In this document: piece after piece, positions 48,247 to 58,080 of the stretch
Layout: each line of letters opens with the position of its first letter
How positions within the stretch are numbered: position 1 is the stretch's first letter
Source: Flavobacterium ginsengisoli
GTDB taxonomy: Bacteria > Bacteroidota > Bacteroidia > Flavobacteriales > Flavobacteriaceae
Length of the DNA stretch: 64,000 bases
Direction of reading: 5' to 3'
Assembly (NCBI RefSeq): GCF_029625315.1
Contig: NZ_CP121110.1
Location: forward strand, 1,789,501-1,853,500
Position numbers and translations under genes: made by a program
The notes under the pieces: model-generated
Database searches by the model: none
What the model was told of the DNA's origin: nothing
The model's input: the letters and a program-made list of their open reading frames with translations, nothing else

Positions 48247-50006
48247 TTTTATCAATATTCAAGCTGTTAGCCATTGCCATAAATATTTGGTAATAAGTTC
48301 CTTTATTATCGTATAGTTCGTCGTGAGTTCCTTTTTCTACACATCTTCCTTTTTCTAAAACAATGATATTGGAAGCATCAATAATCTGAGAAATACTATG
48401 CGATATTATAATAACAGTTCTGTCTTTTTTAATTGCATCCAAAGATTTCTTAATTTGCTCTGTTGCAATTGCATCTAAACTTGCCGTTGGTTCGTCAAGA
48501 AAAATTATAGGAGGATTTTTCAAAAACAACCTTGCAATTGCAATTCGTTGCTGCTGACCGCCAGAAAGCAAATGCGCATCAGAATCGTAGCTTTTTGGCA
48601 ATTGGATCACTTGTTCATGAATATACGCCTGTTTTGCGGCTTCGATTACTTCTTCTTGAGAAGCTTCGGGATTTCCGTATAAAATGTTTTCGGCAATTGT
48701 TCCTTTAAAAATATGATTCTTCTGAAGCACTAATCCAATGTTTTTACGCAGAAAATCGGTATTGTAATCTATTAAATCTACTCCATCTAAAAAGATTTGT
48801 CCTGATGATGGCAGATAAAACTTATCTAATAAATTAATAATAGTACTTTTTCCCGCACCACTTAATCCTACCAGAGCCGATGTCTCATTTGGTTTAACTG
48901 TAAAATTAATATCGTAAAGCGCCTGTGTTCCGTTTGGATAAACAAAATCGACATTTTTAACCTCAATTAATCCAACAATTTTTTCTGGAATATAATTGCC
49001 GCTGGTTTCTACTTCCTGTTCTGATTCTAAAATATCAAAAAAGCCTTCTGAATAAATCAGCGCATCATTTACCTCGTCATAAATACGATGCAATTGCCTA
49101 ATTGGCGACGAAACGTTATTAAAAAGCATAATATGAAACATAATCGCTCCAATTGTCATTTGATTATTCAAAACAAAATAAGCAGTCAAAATGATAATAA
49201 TTACCACTCCTATCTGTTCGACAAAGCTTTTAATGCTTTCAAAAATAAAGCTAGTCTTTCTCGTTTGGAGCTGATTTTCGGTCATCTCAAACTGAATCTT
49301 TTCATGCCGATCTGCTTCTGTCGACTCACGCACAAAGGATTTAATTACTGTTATGGATTCAATTAAACTAATGATTCCGTTATTTTTAGTCTCACGGTAA
49401 TTTCGCATTCTTCGTCTGAATCCGCTCAATTTAGTTGCTTGTAACTGACTAATATAAAAGTAAATCGGGATAATACACAAACTTACCAAACCCACATAAA
49501 CATTGGCATAAAACATAATTACTAAAGCCACAAAAGCATTGGCAAATAAAGGCAGAATATCAATAAAAAAGTTCTGAACTAATCTCGTCAAACTGCTAAT
49601 TCCGGCATCAATTCTAGTTTGAAGTTTTCCGCTTTCATTTTCATCAGAAGTGTAAAATTCCATTCTATAGCTCAGAATTTTTTCGACAATAGTTTGCGAA
49701 ATATCTCGAGTAATGAAAATACGGAGTTTTTCTCCATAAAATTTTTGTCCAAACTGCACAACAGAATTTACCAATTCTTTAGTCAACAACACCACACTAA
49801 TAATGCCTAACAAATGGAATCCTTTAGATAATGGTTCATGGGCAACCATCAGGTTGTTTATAGTATCTACAGTATATTTTAGAATAACGGCATTTACTTG
49901 TGCTTGCAAACGAACCTAAAAAAGTTAGAAGTAAAGTTGCGGCTACCATTTTTCTGTATGGCTTAACAAAAGGTAGGATTTTTTTATATAATACAGATAA
50001 TTGCAT
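48227..50006 (-). CDS. ABC exporter with fused membrane and ATPase domains, one frameshift
   Basis: The gene would encode about 592 residues: six membrane helices (about 15-320) followed by an ATPase domain with Walker A (GLSGAGKST), signature (LLSGGQQQRIAIA) and Walker B (PPIIFLDEPTASLD). The layout is that of MsbA-like half transporters that dimerise. Substrate may be a lipid, peptide or drug; sequence alone does not decide. The frame breaks at 49902-49907, GCTTGC for GCTGC, after the first helix; the true start is ATG 50006 (MQLSVLYKK). Confidence 0.92.
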
Positions 50007-50045
50007 TTATTTCATTTTTAAGCCACATATCAAATATAAGAATTC

Positions 50046-50053
50046 TAAATTTG
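50046..50053 (+). promoter_or_regulatory. -7 promoter box of rdgB
   Basis: TAAATTTG matches TAnnTTTG, 29 bases before ATG 50083. Confidence 0.5.
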
Positions 50054-50082
50054 TGTTGAAAATCATTTAAAACTTTAATTCT

Positions 50083-50661
50083 ATGAAACTTGTTTTCGCT
50101 TCCAATAACAAAAATAAAATCGCAGAAATTCAGAGTATGCTTCCAGAGAGTATCAAAATATTAAGCTTAGAGGATATTAATTGTTTGGAAGATATTCCAG
50201 AAACCGCCGATACAATTGAAGGAAATGCAATTTTAAAAGCTGATTACGTAACTCAAAAATATGGTTATGATTGTTTTGCAGATGATACAGGTTTAGAAGT
50301 TCTTGCTTTAAATGGTGAACCAGGAGTATATTCAGCTCGATACGCCGGAGAACAAAAAAATGCAGATGATAACATGAATAAGCTTTTGGAGGCTCTAAAA
50401 AATGAAAAAAATCGAGATGCGCAGTTCAAAACCGTTATTACTTTAAACTTAGAAGGAAAACAATATCTATTTACCGGAATTGCGAAAGGAGAAATTACAA
50501 ATACAAAAACCGGAACAAACGGATTTGGTTATGATCCTATTTTTAAGCCCGAAAATTTTGACAAAACCTTTGCAGAATTACCCTTAGAGACCAAAAACAC
50601 TATAGGTCACCGCGGAAAAGCTGTTAAGCAACTGATTGATTTTCTGAACACCACAAAATAA
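50083..50661 (+). CDS. rdgB: Non-canonical purine NTP pyrophosphatase (RdgB/HAM1)
   Basis: This 192-residue enzyme hydrolyses XTP, ITP and dITP to keep them out of DNA and [18 protein letters not shown] at the start, [20 protein letters not shown] and the C-terminal GFGYDPIF and GHRGKA segments are the hallmarks. The length is typical. It starts at ATG 50083 with a -7 box 29 bases upstream, and is transcribed away from the ABC exporter. Confidence 0.95.
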   Translation: MKLVFASNNKNKIAEIQSMLPESIKILSLEDINCLEDIPETADTIEGNAILKADYVTQKYGYDCFADDTGLEVLALNGEPGVYSARYAGEQKNADDNMNKLLEALKNEKNRDAQFKTVITLNLEGKQYLFTGIAKGEITNTKTGTNGFGYDPIFKPENFDKTFAELPLETKNTIGHRGKAVKQLIDFLNTTK

Positions 50662-50836
50662 TTGTTTAAAATACAACATTTTAGATGCTAAATTTTAGAT
50701 TTTGAGACGTGTTTTTCGGCATATTTCTTCATTTAACACGAAAATTTATTTCAACAAAAACGTAACTTTTTGATAATCAATTCTTAACAAATACATAATT
50801 CTTAAAATTGCATTAGTTTATCTGAATAATTAGCAG

Positions 50837-50844
50837 TAATTTTG
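50837..50844 (+). promoter_or_regulatory. -7 promoter box of the DEAD-box helicase gene
   Basis: TAATTTTG matches TAnnTTTG, 20 bases before ATG 50865. The implied leader is short. Confidence 0.55.
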
Positions 50845-50864
50845 CACCCTATTTTAAAACACAT

Positions 50865-52787
50865 ATGAATAAATTTGAACAATTAGGATTGAATGAATCG
50901 TTACTGAAGGCGATTTTAGATCTAGGATTTGAAAATCCGTCAGAGGTACAGGAAAAGGCGATTCCCCTATTATTGGAAAAAGACACGGATATGGTTGCGT
51001 TGGCTCAAACAGGGACAGGGAAAACGGCAGCTTTCGGTTTTCCGCTAATTCAAAAAATTGATGCCGACAACAGAAATACACAAGCATTAGTTTTATCGCC
51101 AACACGCGAGTTATGTTTACAGATTACTAACGAACTTAAAAACTACTCAAAATACGAAAAAGGTATTAATGTGGTAGCAGTTTACGGAGGAGCTAGTATA
51201 ACAGAGCAAGCAAGAGAAATAAAGAGAGGTGCACAAATTATTGTGGCAACTCCAGGAAGAATGCAAGACATGATTAACAGAGGTCTAGTAAACATTAAAA
51301 ATATAGATTACTGTATTTTGGATGAGGCTGACGAAATGTTAAACATGGGATTCTATGAGGATATCGTATCTATTTTATCAGATACTCCAGACGAAAAAAG
51401 TACATGGTTGTTCTCTGCGACTATGCCGCAAGAGGTTGCTAGAATTGCAAAACAATTTATGAGCGAACCAGTTGAGATTACTGTTGGTGCTAAAAACTCA
51501 GGTTCATCTACAGTTTCTCACGAATTTTATTTAGTTAATGCTCGTGACCGTTACGAAGCATTAAAACGTTTAGCCGATGCTAATCCAGACATTTTCTCAG
51601 TAGTCTTCTGTCGTACAAAAAGAGACACGCAAGCTATTGCTGAGAAATTAATTGAAGATGGATATAGCGCCGCTGCGTTACACGGAGATTTATCTCAAGC
51701 GCAACGTGATGGTGTAATGAAATCGTTCCGTGGAAGACAAATTCAGATGCTTGTTGCTACTGACGTTGCTGCACGTGGTATTGACGTTGATAACGTAACT
51801 CACGTTGTGAACTACCAATTACCTGACGAAATCGAAACTTACAACCACCGTTCTGGCCGTACAGGTAGAGCTGGAAAATTAGGTACTTCTATTGTAATTG
51901 TTACAAAAAGTGAGTTACGTAAAATTTCTTCTATCGAGAGAATCATCAAACAAAAATTCGAAGAAAAAACTATTCCATCTGGAATTGAAATCTGCGAAAT
52001 TCAGTTATTACACTTAGCTAACAAAATTAAAGACACTGAGGTTGATCACGAAATTGACAACTATTTACCAGCAATCAACAATGTTCTTGAAGATTTATCT
52101 AAAGAAGAATTGATCAAGAAAATGGTTTCAGTAGAATTTAATCGTTTCATTACTTATTACAAGAAAAACAGAGATATTTCTGTTCAATCTGGTGAAAGAC
52201 GTGAAAGAGGTGATTCTGAACCAAGAGAATTCAGCAATAATGGAGCAGTTCGTTATTTTGTAAACATCGGTTCTAGAGACAACTTCGATTGGATGTCATT
52301 AAAAGATTACTTGAAAGAAACATTAGATTTAGGTCGTGATGATATCTTTAAAGTAGATGTTAAAGAAGGATTCTCTTTCTTCAACACAGATCCACAGCAT
52401 ACAGACAAAGTAATGGACGTTTTAAACAACTTACAATTAGAAGGTCGTCGTATCAATGTTGAGATTTCTAAAAATGACGGTGGCGGAAGACGTGATCACA
52501 ACAACCGTGGTGGCGGACGTAATTCTGGCGGACCAAGAAGAGAAGGAAACTTTGCTCCTAGACGTGAAGGCGGATTCAGAAGCGATAGAAATTCTTCAAG
52601 AGACGGTGGATCACGCGAAGGCGGATCTCGTGACGGAGGTTTTAGAGGCGATAGAAACTCAGCTCCTAGAAGAGATGGTGGTTTTAGAAGCTCTGCTCCA
52701 AGAAGCGAAGGTGGTTCAGATAGAGCTCCAAGACGTTCAGAAAACTTCGGCGATAGCTCAAGACCAAGAAGATCTAGAAGAGATTAA
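50865..52787 (+). CDS. deaD: DEAD-box RNA helicase with DbpA-like domain and RGG-type tail
   Basis: The 640-residue protein has the Q motif, AQTGTGKTAAF (Walker A), LDEADEML (DEAD box), FSATMP, ARGIDVD and HRSGRTGRAG, so all core motifs are intact. A DbpA-type RNA-binding domain follows at about 460-540 (VRYFVNIGSRDNFDWMSLKD). The last 90 residues are Arg/Gly/Ser-rich (NNRGGGRNSGGPRREGNFAP), a tail that binds RNA or drives condensation. It may act in ribosome assembly, mRNA turnover or cold adaptation. It ends before a strong terminator. Confidence 0.95.
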   Translation: MNKFEQLGLNESLLKAILDLGFENPSEVQEKAIPLLLEKDTDMVALAQTGTGKTAAFGFPLIQKIDADNRNTQALVLSPTRELCLQITNELKNYSKYEKGINVVAVYGGASITEQAREIKRGAQIIVATPGRMQDMINRGLVNIKNIDYCILDEADEMLNMGFYEDIVSILSDTPDEKSTWLFSATMPQEVARIAKQFMSEPVEITVGAKNSGSSTVSHEFYLVNARDRYEALKRLADANPDIFSVVFCRTKRDTQAIAEKLIEDGYSAAALHGDLSQAQRDGVMKSFRGRQIQMLVATDVAARGIDVDNVTHVVNYQLPDEIETYNHRSGRTGRAGKLGTSIVIVTKSELRKISSIERIIKQKFEEKTIPSGIEICEIQLLHLANKIKDTEVDHEIDNYLPAINNVLEDLSKEELIKKMVSVEFNRFITYYKKNRDISVQSGERRERGDSEPREFSNNGAVRYFVNIGSRDNFDWMSLKDYLKETLDLGRDDIFKVDVKEGFSFFNTDPQHTDKVMDVLNNLQLEGRRINVEISKNDGGGRRDHNNRGGGRNSGGPRREGNFAPRREGGFRSDRNSSRDGGSREGGSRDGGFRGDRNSAPRRDGGFRSSAPRSEGGSDRAPRRSENFGDSSRPRRSRRD

Positions 52788-52808
52788 TCATTTAAGATCT
52801 TAAAATAT

Positions 52809-52850
52809 AAATCCCAAATTCCTATTTTATATGGAATTTGGGATTTTTTC
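52809..52850 (+). terminator. Intrinsic terminator of the helicase gene
   Basis: AAATCCCAAATTCC (52809-52822) pairs with GGAATTTGGGATTT (52833-52846), with T residues after. Confidence 0.9.
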
Positions 52851-52959
52851 TTATATCTAATAATCTTATCAATGTCTTTGTTAATTTTCTTATAATTAAA
52901 TTCCAAGACTGCGAGATATTTAATCCCGATTTACTACTTTTAGTGCTTTAAATCAGGAT

Positions 52960-53742
52960 ATGAAATATTTCGCAGTTTTCTTTTTTACACTTATCGCTAA
53001 CCTTGGTTTCGCGCAAGATACACAAGATGCACAGCCAACAGTTCCACAAAGAGTTTCAGGTTATGTTATTAACGACGACAGCAAACAACCGCTTGCTGGC
53101 GTAAATATCATTAACACCAACAAGGTGCGTGGTGCAAAATCTGACGAAAAAGGGTATTTTGAAATTGATGTGCAAGTCAATGACACGCTTCATTTTTCTA
53201 TTCTAGGATTTCAATCGCTAAGAATTAGAGTTACAAACGACTGGATTAAGAATAAAGTAACTAGAATTCAGCTTACAGAAAAAGCGATTGCTTTGGAAGA
53301 AGTGGTTATTGCACCTTTTTCCCTAACAGGTTATCTTGAAATTGACTCTAAATTAATTCCAACAAAAGAAAACTATCGTTATAGCATTTCAGGTTTAACG
53401 CAAGGTTACGAAGCCGGAGAATATGCTCCAAATGCTTTCGGAAAAGTTCTCGGTTCGATTTTTAACCCTGCCGACATGCTCTATAATTTCTTTGGAAAGA
53501 ACGGAAAAGAGCTCAAGAAGCTAAAGGAAATGAAAAAAGACGATACCGTACGAACACTTTTAGAGTCCAAATACGATCGCGAAACGGTTGCAGTATTATT
53601 AGGCATCAGCAAAGATGAAATTCCTGAAATTATGCATCGTTGCAATTATTCTGATTCTTTCATTCAATCTGCAAACGATCTTCAAATTATGGATGCAATC
53701 AGTGCTTGTTACGAACAGTATAAAGTTTTGAAAAGAAATTAA
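52960..53742 (+). CDS. Exported protein with carboxypeptidase-regulatory-like domain
   Basis: The 260-residue protein has a signal peptide (MKYFAVFFFTLIANLGFAQ) and a CarboxypepD_reg-type beta-sandwich at about residues 30-115 (GYVINDDSKQPLAGVNII, DEKGYFEIDV). In other proteins this domain precedes TonB transporters, but the barrel is missing here. The remainder is helical and of unknown fold. It could be an outer-membrane or periplasmic structural protein. Transcribed alone and ending at a shared terminator. Confidence 0.75.
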   Translation: MKYFAVFFFTLIANLGFAQDTQDAQPTVPQRVSGYVINDDSKQPLAGVNIINTNKVRGAKSDEKGYFEIDVQVNDTLHFSILGFQSLRIRVTNDWIKNKVTRIQLTEKAIALEEVVIAPFSLTGYLEIDSKLIPTKENYRYSISGLTQGYEAGEYAPNAFGKVLGSIFNPADMLYNFFGKNGKELKKLKEMKKDDTVRTLLESKYDRETVAVLLGISKDEIPEIMHRCNYSDSFIQSANDLQIMDAISACYEQYKVLKRN

Positions 53743-53753
53743 TATTTTCTCAT

Positions 53754-53788
53754 AAAAAAATCCCCAATTTTTCAATTGGGGATTTTTT
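53754..53788. terminator. Bidirectional terminator
   Basis: AAAAATCCCCAATT (53756-53769) pairs with 53774-53787; A and T runs lie on both sides, between convergent genes. Confidence 0.9.
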
Positions 53789-53789
53789 T

Positions 53790-53850
53790 AGTCGCAGTTT
53801 TAAGTCTCAGTTTACAGTTTTATCGAACTGAATACTGCGACTGAAAACTA
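53790..53850. repeat. Inverted repeat with AGTCGCAGT arms
   Basis: AGTCGCAGT at 53790-53798 pairs with ACTGCGACT at 53834-53842. The right arm extended to 53850 recurs as the exact reverse complement at 31691-31707, which suggests a dispersed family. Confidence 0.7.
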
Positions 53851-53853
53851 TTT

Positions 53854-55314
53854 TTATTTAACTGGAATATTCTCTAAAATCTCTAGTACAAATTTCCAAT
53901 ATTTCTGTGCAGAAGAAATACTTGCTCTTTCGTCTGGAGAATGCGCTCCGTGAATTGTTGGACCAAAAGAAATCATATCCATATCTGGATAATTTGTTCC
54001 TAAAATTCCGCACTCTAAACCAGCGTGACAAGCCACTACTTTTGGTTGTTCTCCATTTTGTTTTTCGTAAATATCTTTTAAAACTTCTAAGATTTCAGAG
54101 TTTACATTTGGTGTCCAACCTGGATAAGAACCAGAAAGTTCTACTTCGCATCCAACTAATTCAAACGCAGAACGTAACGAATTAGCTAAATCAAATTTTG
54201 AAGATTCTACAGAAGAACGCGTTAAACATCCAACTAAAATTTCACCGTCTTTAATTACTACACGAGCAATATTATTTGAAGTTTCAACTAAATCGGCCAT
54301 ATCAGCACTCATTTTATAAACTCCATTCTGCGCCGCGTAAATCGCTCTGATGATTCCTTCTTGAACACCAAGTTCCATTACTTTTTCCGGTAAATCACCT
54401 TTTACGATTTCAATTGATAAGTTTGGTTCAGTTGTTTTGTACTCAGCTTTGATATCAGAAATGATTTCCTGCATATCATAAACATAAGCCTCATCAAACA
54501 TTTGAGAAATGATTACTTTGGCAACGCTTTCTCTCGGAATTGCATTTCTAAGACTTCCTCCATTAATTTCAACAATCTGCAAACCAAAGTTTTCGAATGC
54601 ATCAAATAATAAACGATTCATGATTTTATTTGCATTTCCTAGACCTTTATGAATATCCATTCCTGAATGCCCACCGTTTAAGCCTTTTACTGTAATAGTA
54701 TAACCAACAGAACCTTCTGGAACTTCTTCTTCATGATATGCTCTTGTAGCAGTTACATCAATTCCACCAGCACATCCAATATCAATTTCATCATCCTCTT
54801 CAGTATCCAAATTCAATAAAATCTGACCTTGCAAAATTCCGCCTTTTAGATTTAAAGCTCCCGTCATTCCTGTTTCTTCATCAATTGTAAATAAAGCTTC
54901 GATTGCAGGATGCGGAATATCTTTGCTTTCTAGAATTGCCATAATAGTCGCCACTCCTAACCCATTATCAGCTCCAAGTGTTGTACCGCGTGCGCGAACC
55001 CAGTCACCATCAACATACATATCGATTCCTTGTGTATCAAAATCAAAAACAGTATCGGCATTTTTTTGATGTACCATATCTAAATGTCCTTGCATTACGA
55101 TTGGTTTACGGTTTTCCATTCCTGGAGTTGCAGGTTTTCTGATAATTACGTTTCTGATTTCATCTTCGAAAGTTTCTAAACCTAAGCTGTTTCCAAAGTT
55201 TTTCATAAACTCAATTACACGCTCTTCTTTCTTCGATGGACGAGGAACAGCATTTAGATCTGCAAATTTGTTCCAAAGTGCTTTTGGTTCCAGATTTCTT
55301 ATTTCTTGACTCAT
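53854..55314 (-). CDS. pepD: Aminoacyl-histidine dipeptidase (PepD family, M20)
   Basis: This 486-residue cytoplasmic metallopeptidase cleaves Xaa-His dipeptides and related substrates. Metal-binding residues lie in MQGHLDMV, GADNGLGVAT, DEETGMTGAL, CHAGLECG and HGAHSPDE. The start at ATG 55314 gives MSQEIRNLEPKALW; eight further residues upstream belong to a leader without a good start. The length is that of the PepD family. A short terminator and a repeat separate it from the convergent gene at 52960. Confidence 0.93.
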   Translation of the reverse strand: MSQEIRNLEPKALWNKFADLNAVPRPSKKEERVIEFMKNFGNSLGLETFEDEIRNVIIRKPATPGMENRKPIVMQGHLDMVHQKNADTVFDFDTQGIDMYVDGDWVRARGTTLGADNGLGVATIMAILESKDIPHPAIEALFTIDEETGMTGALNLKGGILQGQILLNLDTEEDDEIDIGCAGGIDVTATRAYHEEEVPEGSVGYTITVKGLNGGHSGMDIHKGLGNANKIMNRLLFDAFENFGLQIVEINGGSLRNAIPRESVAKVIISQMFDEAYVYDMQEIISDIKAEYKTTEPNLSIEIVKGDLPEKVMELGVQEGIIRAIYAAQNGVYKMSADMADLVETSNNIARVVIKDGEILVGCLTRSSVESSKFDLANSLRSAFELVGCEVELSGSYPGWTPNVNSEILEVLKDIYEKQNGEQPKVVACHAGLECGILGTNYPDMDMISFGPTIHGAHSPDERASISSAQKYWKFVLEILENIPVK

Positions 55315-55374
55315 TATATTTTGTTTGATGTTTAACAATTAAGAGCTTCAAAGTTACAAAGTTTAATTGCTTTT

Positions 55375-55406
55375 TTTGCCACGAATTACACTAATTAGCG
55401 CAAATT
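55375..55406. repeat. Single-arm copy of the TTTGCCACGAATTACAC repeat
   Basis: The first 17 bases are identical to 56586-56602, and the rest of the 32 bases differ only at two places. The opposite arm (near 55440-55470) is degenerate, so this is probably a decayed or half-copy. Confidence 0.6.
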
Positions 55407-55521
55407 AAAACGGATCTAAAATTGAATAAATCAATAATTAACGAAAATTCGCAGAATTCATGACGAACTTTTTTTAATCATTCGATATTGTATTTATATT
55501 TACGTATCTAAAATTTACCTT

Positions 55522-56583
55522 GTGAAATCAAAATACGTTTTACCTTTATTTCTAATAGTTCAAATCATTTTTTATAAAATCCTTCCATACTTCCCTGATT
55601 TTGTTGAAGGTTTTTACAGTAAAAATTTATTTGCTAGGATTTCACATTTTTCTAGAACAGTTTTAGGTAATATTCCGTTTTCTGTCGGCGACATTATTTA
55701 TGCTATTTTGATGATTTCTATAATTAGCTGGTTTTGGAAAATAAGAGGGACATGGAAGACGAATTGGAAAGATCATCTTTTAAAAATAATAGGCAAAATT
55801 TCTGTTTTTTACTTTTTCTTCCATTTGCTTTGGGCTTTCAATTATTATCGCAAACCTCTTTTTGAAAAAATGGAAATCAAAAGAGAATATACCGATGCTG
55901 ATCTTTTGGCTTTCACTAAAAGATTAATTGCAAAGACGAATGAAGTTCAGTTTCAAATCACAAAAAATAAAAGCTCTAAAATTGTCTTTCCATATTCACA
56001 GAAAGAGTCATTTAACATGATTTTAAACGGTTATGATAATTTAGCAAAAGAACATCCTTATTTTGAATACAAAACCTTAAGCGTAAAAAAATCATTGTTC
56101 AGCCTTCCTTTAACTTATATGGGATTTGGTGGTTATTTAAATCCATTTACAAACGAAGCGCAAATTAACGACTTATTGCCAATGTACACTTTTCCGCTAA
56201 CCACATCTCACGAAATGGCACACCAGATTGGTTTTGCAAGTGAAAGTGAATGCAATTTTATTGGCCTTTTGGCTTCTGTCAAAAATGACAATTTATATTA
56301 TCAATATGCAGGATATAGTTTTGCATTACGTTATTGTCTCGGAATCTGGCAGTTTAAAAACGAGAAAATTTTTGAAATATTAAAGAAACAAGTAAATACG
56401 GGAATTTTAAAAAACTATCAAGAAGACCAAGATTTCTGGAAAAAATATGACACATTTATAGACGAAGGTTTTCATTTTCTATGGGATAGTTTTTTAAAAA
56501 CAAATAACCAAAAAGATGGAATGAAAAGCTATAGTAAGTTTATCGATTTGACGATTAATTACTATAAAACAAGAGAACTATAA
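55522..56583 (+). CDS. DUF3810 membrane protein, putative zinc metallopeptidase
   Basis: The 353-residue protein has three membrane helices in its first 110 residues, then a domain with the zinc-binding motif HEMAHQ (His230, Glu231, His234) and glutamates 241 and 243 nearby (ASESECNF). These features define DUF3810. The motif implies a zinc peptidase, but activity has not been shown. The start is GTG 55522, the only good start that keeps the first helix. The palindromic repeat at 56586 follows directly after its stop codon. Confidence 0.8.
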   Translation: MKSKYVLPLFLIVQIIFYKILPYFPDFVEGFYSKNLFARISHFSRTVLGNIPFSVGDIIYAILMISIISWFWKIRGTWKTNWKDHLLKIIGKISVFYFFFHLLWAFNYYRKPLFEKMEIKREYTDADLLAFTKRLIAKTNEVQFQITKNKSSKIVFPYSQKESFNMILNGYDNLAKEHPYFEYKTLSVKKSLFSLPLTYMGFGGYLNPFTNEAQINDLLPMYTFPLTTSHEMAHQIGFASESECNFIGLLASVKNDNLYYQYAGYSFALRYCLGIWQFKNEKIFEILKKQVNTGILKNYQEDQDFWKKYDTFIDEGFHFLWDSFLKTNNQKDGMKSYSKFIDLTINYYKTREL

Positions 56584-56585
56584 AG

Positions 56586-56686
56586 TTTGCCACGAATTAC
56601 ACAAATTAGCACAAATTTTAAAAAACTCAACTTTAATCTATTCTGTTTTAGAAGTAATTCGAGAAATTTGTGTAATTCGTGGCAAA
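56586..56686. repeat. Perfect 22-base inverted repeat, REP-like
   Basis: The arms 56586-56607 and 56665-56686 are exact reverse complements around a 57-base A/T-rich loop. It starts three bases after the DUF3810 stop codon and could act as a terminator, but lacks a clear T-run. Confidence 0.85.
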
Positions 56687-56735
56687 AATAAAACACCAAC
56701 TGTAACAAAAATGATTTCATAACTACTAATACATT

Positions 56736-57230
56736 ATGAGCGAAAATCTAGAACAGTCATTTGTTGCGCAGCTGCAGGCAAATCAGAATATAATCCACAA
56801 GATTTGTAGATTATATACTGCTGGTGAAGATGCTCATAAAGATCTGTTTCAAGAGATTACCATTCAGCTTTGGAAAGCTTATCCAAAATTTAGAGGCGAC
56901 AGTAAATTTTCGACTTGGACATATCGTGTTGCCTTAAACACAGCGATTACCTTATACCGCAAAACCAAAAGAACTATATCGACCGTAGATTATGAAAACC
57001 ACCAACATTTTGTAAAAGATGTTGACTACAATTATGAAGAAGAAGAACAGATTAAACTGATGTATAAAGCAGTTTATCAATTAAATGACATCGAAAAGGC
57101 ATTAGTTTTTATGTATTTAGAAGACAAAGATTATCAAGAAATAGCTGAAACCTTAGGAATCAGCGAAGTGAATGCGCGCGTGAAAATGAACAGAATTAAG
57201 GGGAAACTTAAAAAAATACTAAATCCTTAA
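56736..57230 (+). CDS. ECF-type RNA polymerase sigma factor
   Basis: The 164-residue protein has region 2 (DLFQEITIQLWKAYPKFRGD with STWTYRVALNTAITLYRK) and region 4 (LNDIEKALVFMYLEDKDYQ, IAETLGISEVNARVKMNRIK). It would direct transcription of its own small regulon. The membrane-protein gene at 57239 begins eight bases later and is a probable partner. The start at ATG 56736 is clear. Confidence 0.93.
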   Translation: MSENLEQSFVAQLQANQNIIHKICRLYTAGEDAHKDLFQEITIQLWKAYPKFRGDSKFSTWTYRVALNTAITLYRKTKRTISTVDYENHQHFVKDVDYNYEEEEQIKLMYKAVYQLNDIEKALVFMYLEDKDYQEIAETLGISEVNARVKMNRIKGKLKKILNP

Positions 57231-57238
57231 AAATTATT

Positions 57239-57871
57239 ATGAAAGAACTGGATTTACTAAAAAAAGACTGGCAAAAGAACTCAGGTTCTTTTCAACAAAT
57301 TTCTGAAAACGAAATCTACAAGATGATTCATAGAAAGTCATCTTCTATTGTAAAGTGGATTTTAATTATCAGTATTTTAGAGATTTCCTTTTGGACTTTT
57401 TCGAACTTATTCATCAATACAGATGATGTACTGCGAAAGATGAATCATCCTGAAATTGTAACAGCTTTAGAGTTTCTAACGTATTTCAATTATGTTGTCG
57501 TTTTAATTTTCGTTTACATTTTTTATAAAAACTACAAAACAATTTCGACCACAATAGCCACAAAATCTCTAATGAGTGCTATTTTAAGAACTCGTAAAAC
57601 GGTACAATATTATGTTTGGTACAATTTAGGAATGATTGTAATTACAGCCATTTTGAGCTTCTTTATTGCTTTTGTCTACAATCCAGATATGGAGTTCCTT
57701 AGAAACAAATTAGCAATGAACGGAAAAGCCATGTTTGTAACAATAGGCATTCTATTCTTAGTAATCTTAGGTTTCTTTGGATTGTTCTGGTGTTTCTACA
57801 GAATTATCTACGGAACGCTTTTAAGAAGATTGTATGCTAATTATAAGGAGTTGAAGAAAATAGATTTCTGA
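57239..57871 (+). CDS. Membrane protein, probable sigma-factor partner
   Basis: The 210-residue protein has a cytoplasmic N-terminus (MKELDLLKKDWQKNSGSFQQ) and four membrane helices. Starting eight bases after the ECF sigma-factor gene, it occupies the position of an anti-sigma factor. I see no zinc-binding anti-sigma motif, so this function is an inference from context. Similar proteins in databases carry unrelated names. Confidence 0.65.
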   Translation: MKELDLLKKDWQKNSGSFQQISENEIYKMIHRKSSSIVKWILIISILEISFWTFSNLFINTDDVLRKMNHPEIVTALEFLTYFNYVVVLIFVYIFYKNYKTISTTIATKSLMSAILRTRKTVQYYVWYNLGMIVITAILSFFIAFVYNPDMEFLRNKLAMNGKAMFVTIGILFLVILGFFGLFWCFYRIIYGTLLRRLYANYKELKKIDF

Positions 57872-57882
57872 AAAAGGTTCTA

Positions 57883-58060
57883 AGGTTCTGAGACGCTAAG
57901 GTTCTAAGTTTTTCTACTTGAAACCTAAAACCACAAACACAAAAGCCTGATAAAAAATCGATTCGTCACCCTGAGCGATCCCGAGGCTTCGGGAGAAGGG
58001 TACAAAGTTAGGCTTTGACTTCGCTCAGCCAGACAAAGCAAACTTGAAACCTTAAACTTG
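57883..58060. repeat. Composite intergenic repeat
   Basis: The stretch starts with tandem words GGTTCTAAGGTTCTGAG and contains a short hairpin CCCGAGGCTTCGGG (57980-57993) inside the inverted pair CTGAGCGA (57971-57978) and TCGCTCAG (58021-58028). CTAAGGTTCTGAG-like words recur at 60201-60352. No coding sequence is present. Confidence 0.65.
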
Positions 58061-58080
58061 AAACAAAATAAAACTAACTT

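Noticed and set aside
57883..58060. A transposon remnant in the repeat-rich gap.
   Set aside because: There is no transposase fragment and no target duplication; similar words occur as simple palindromic families elsewhere in the window.
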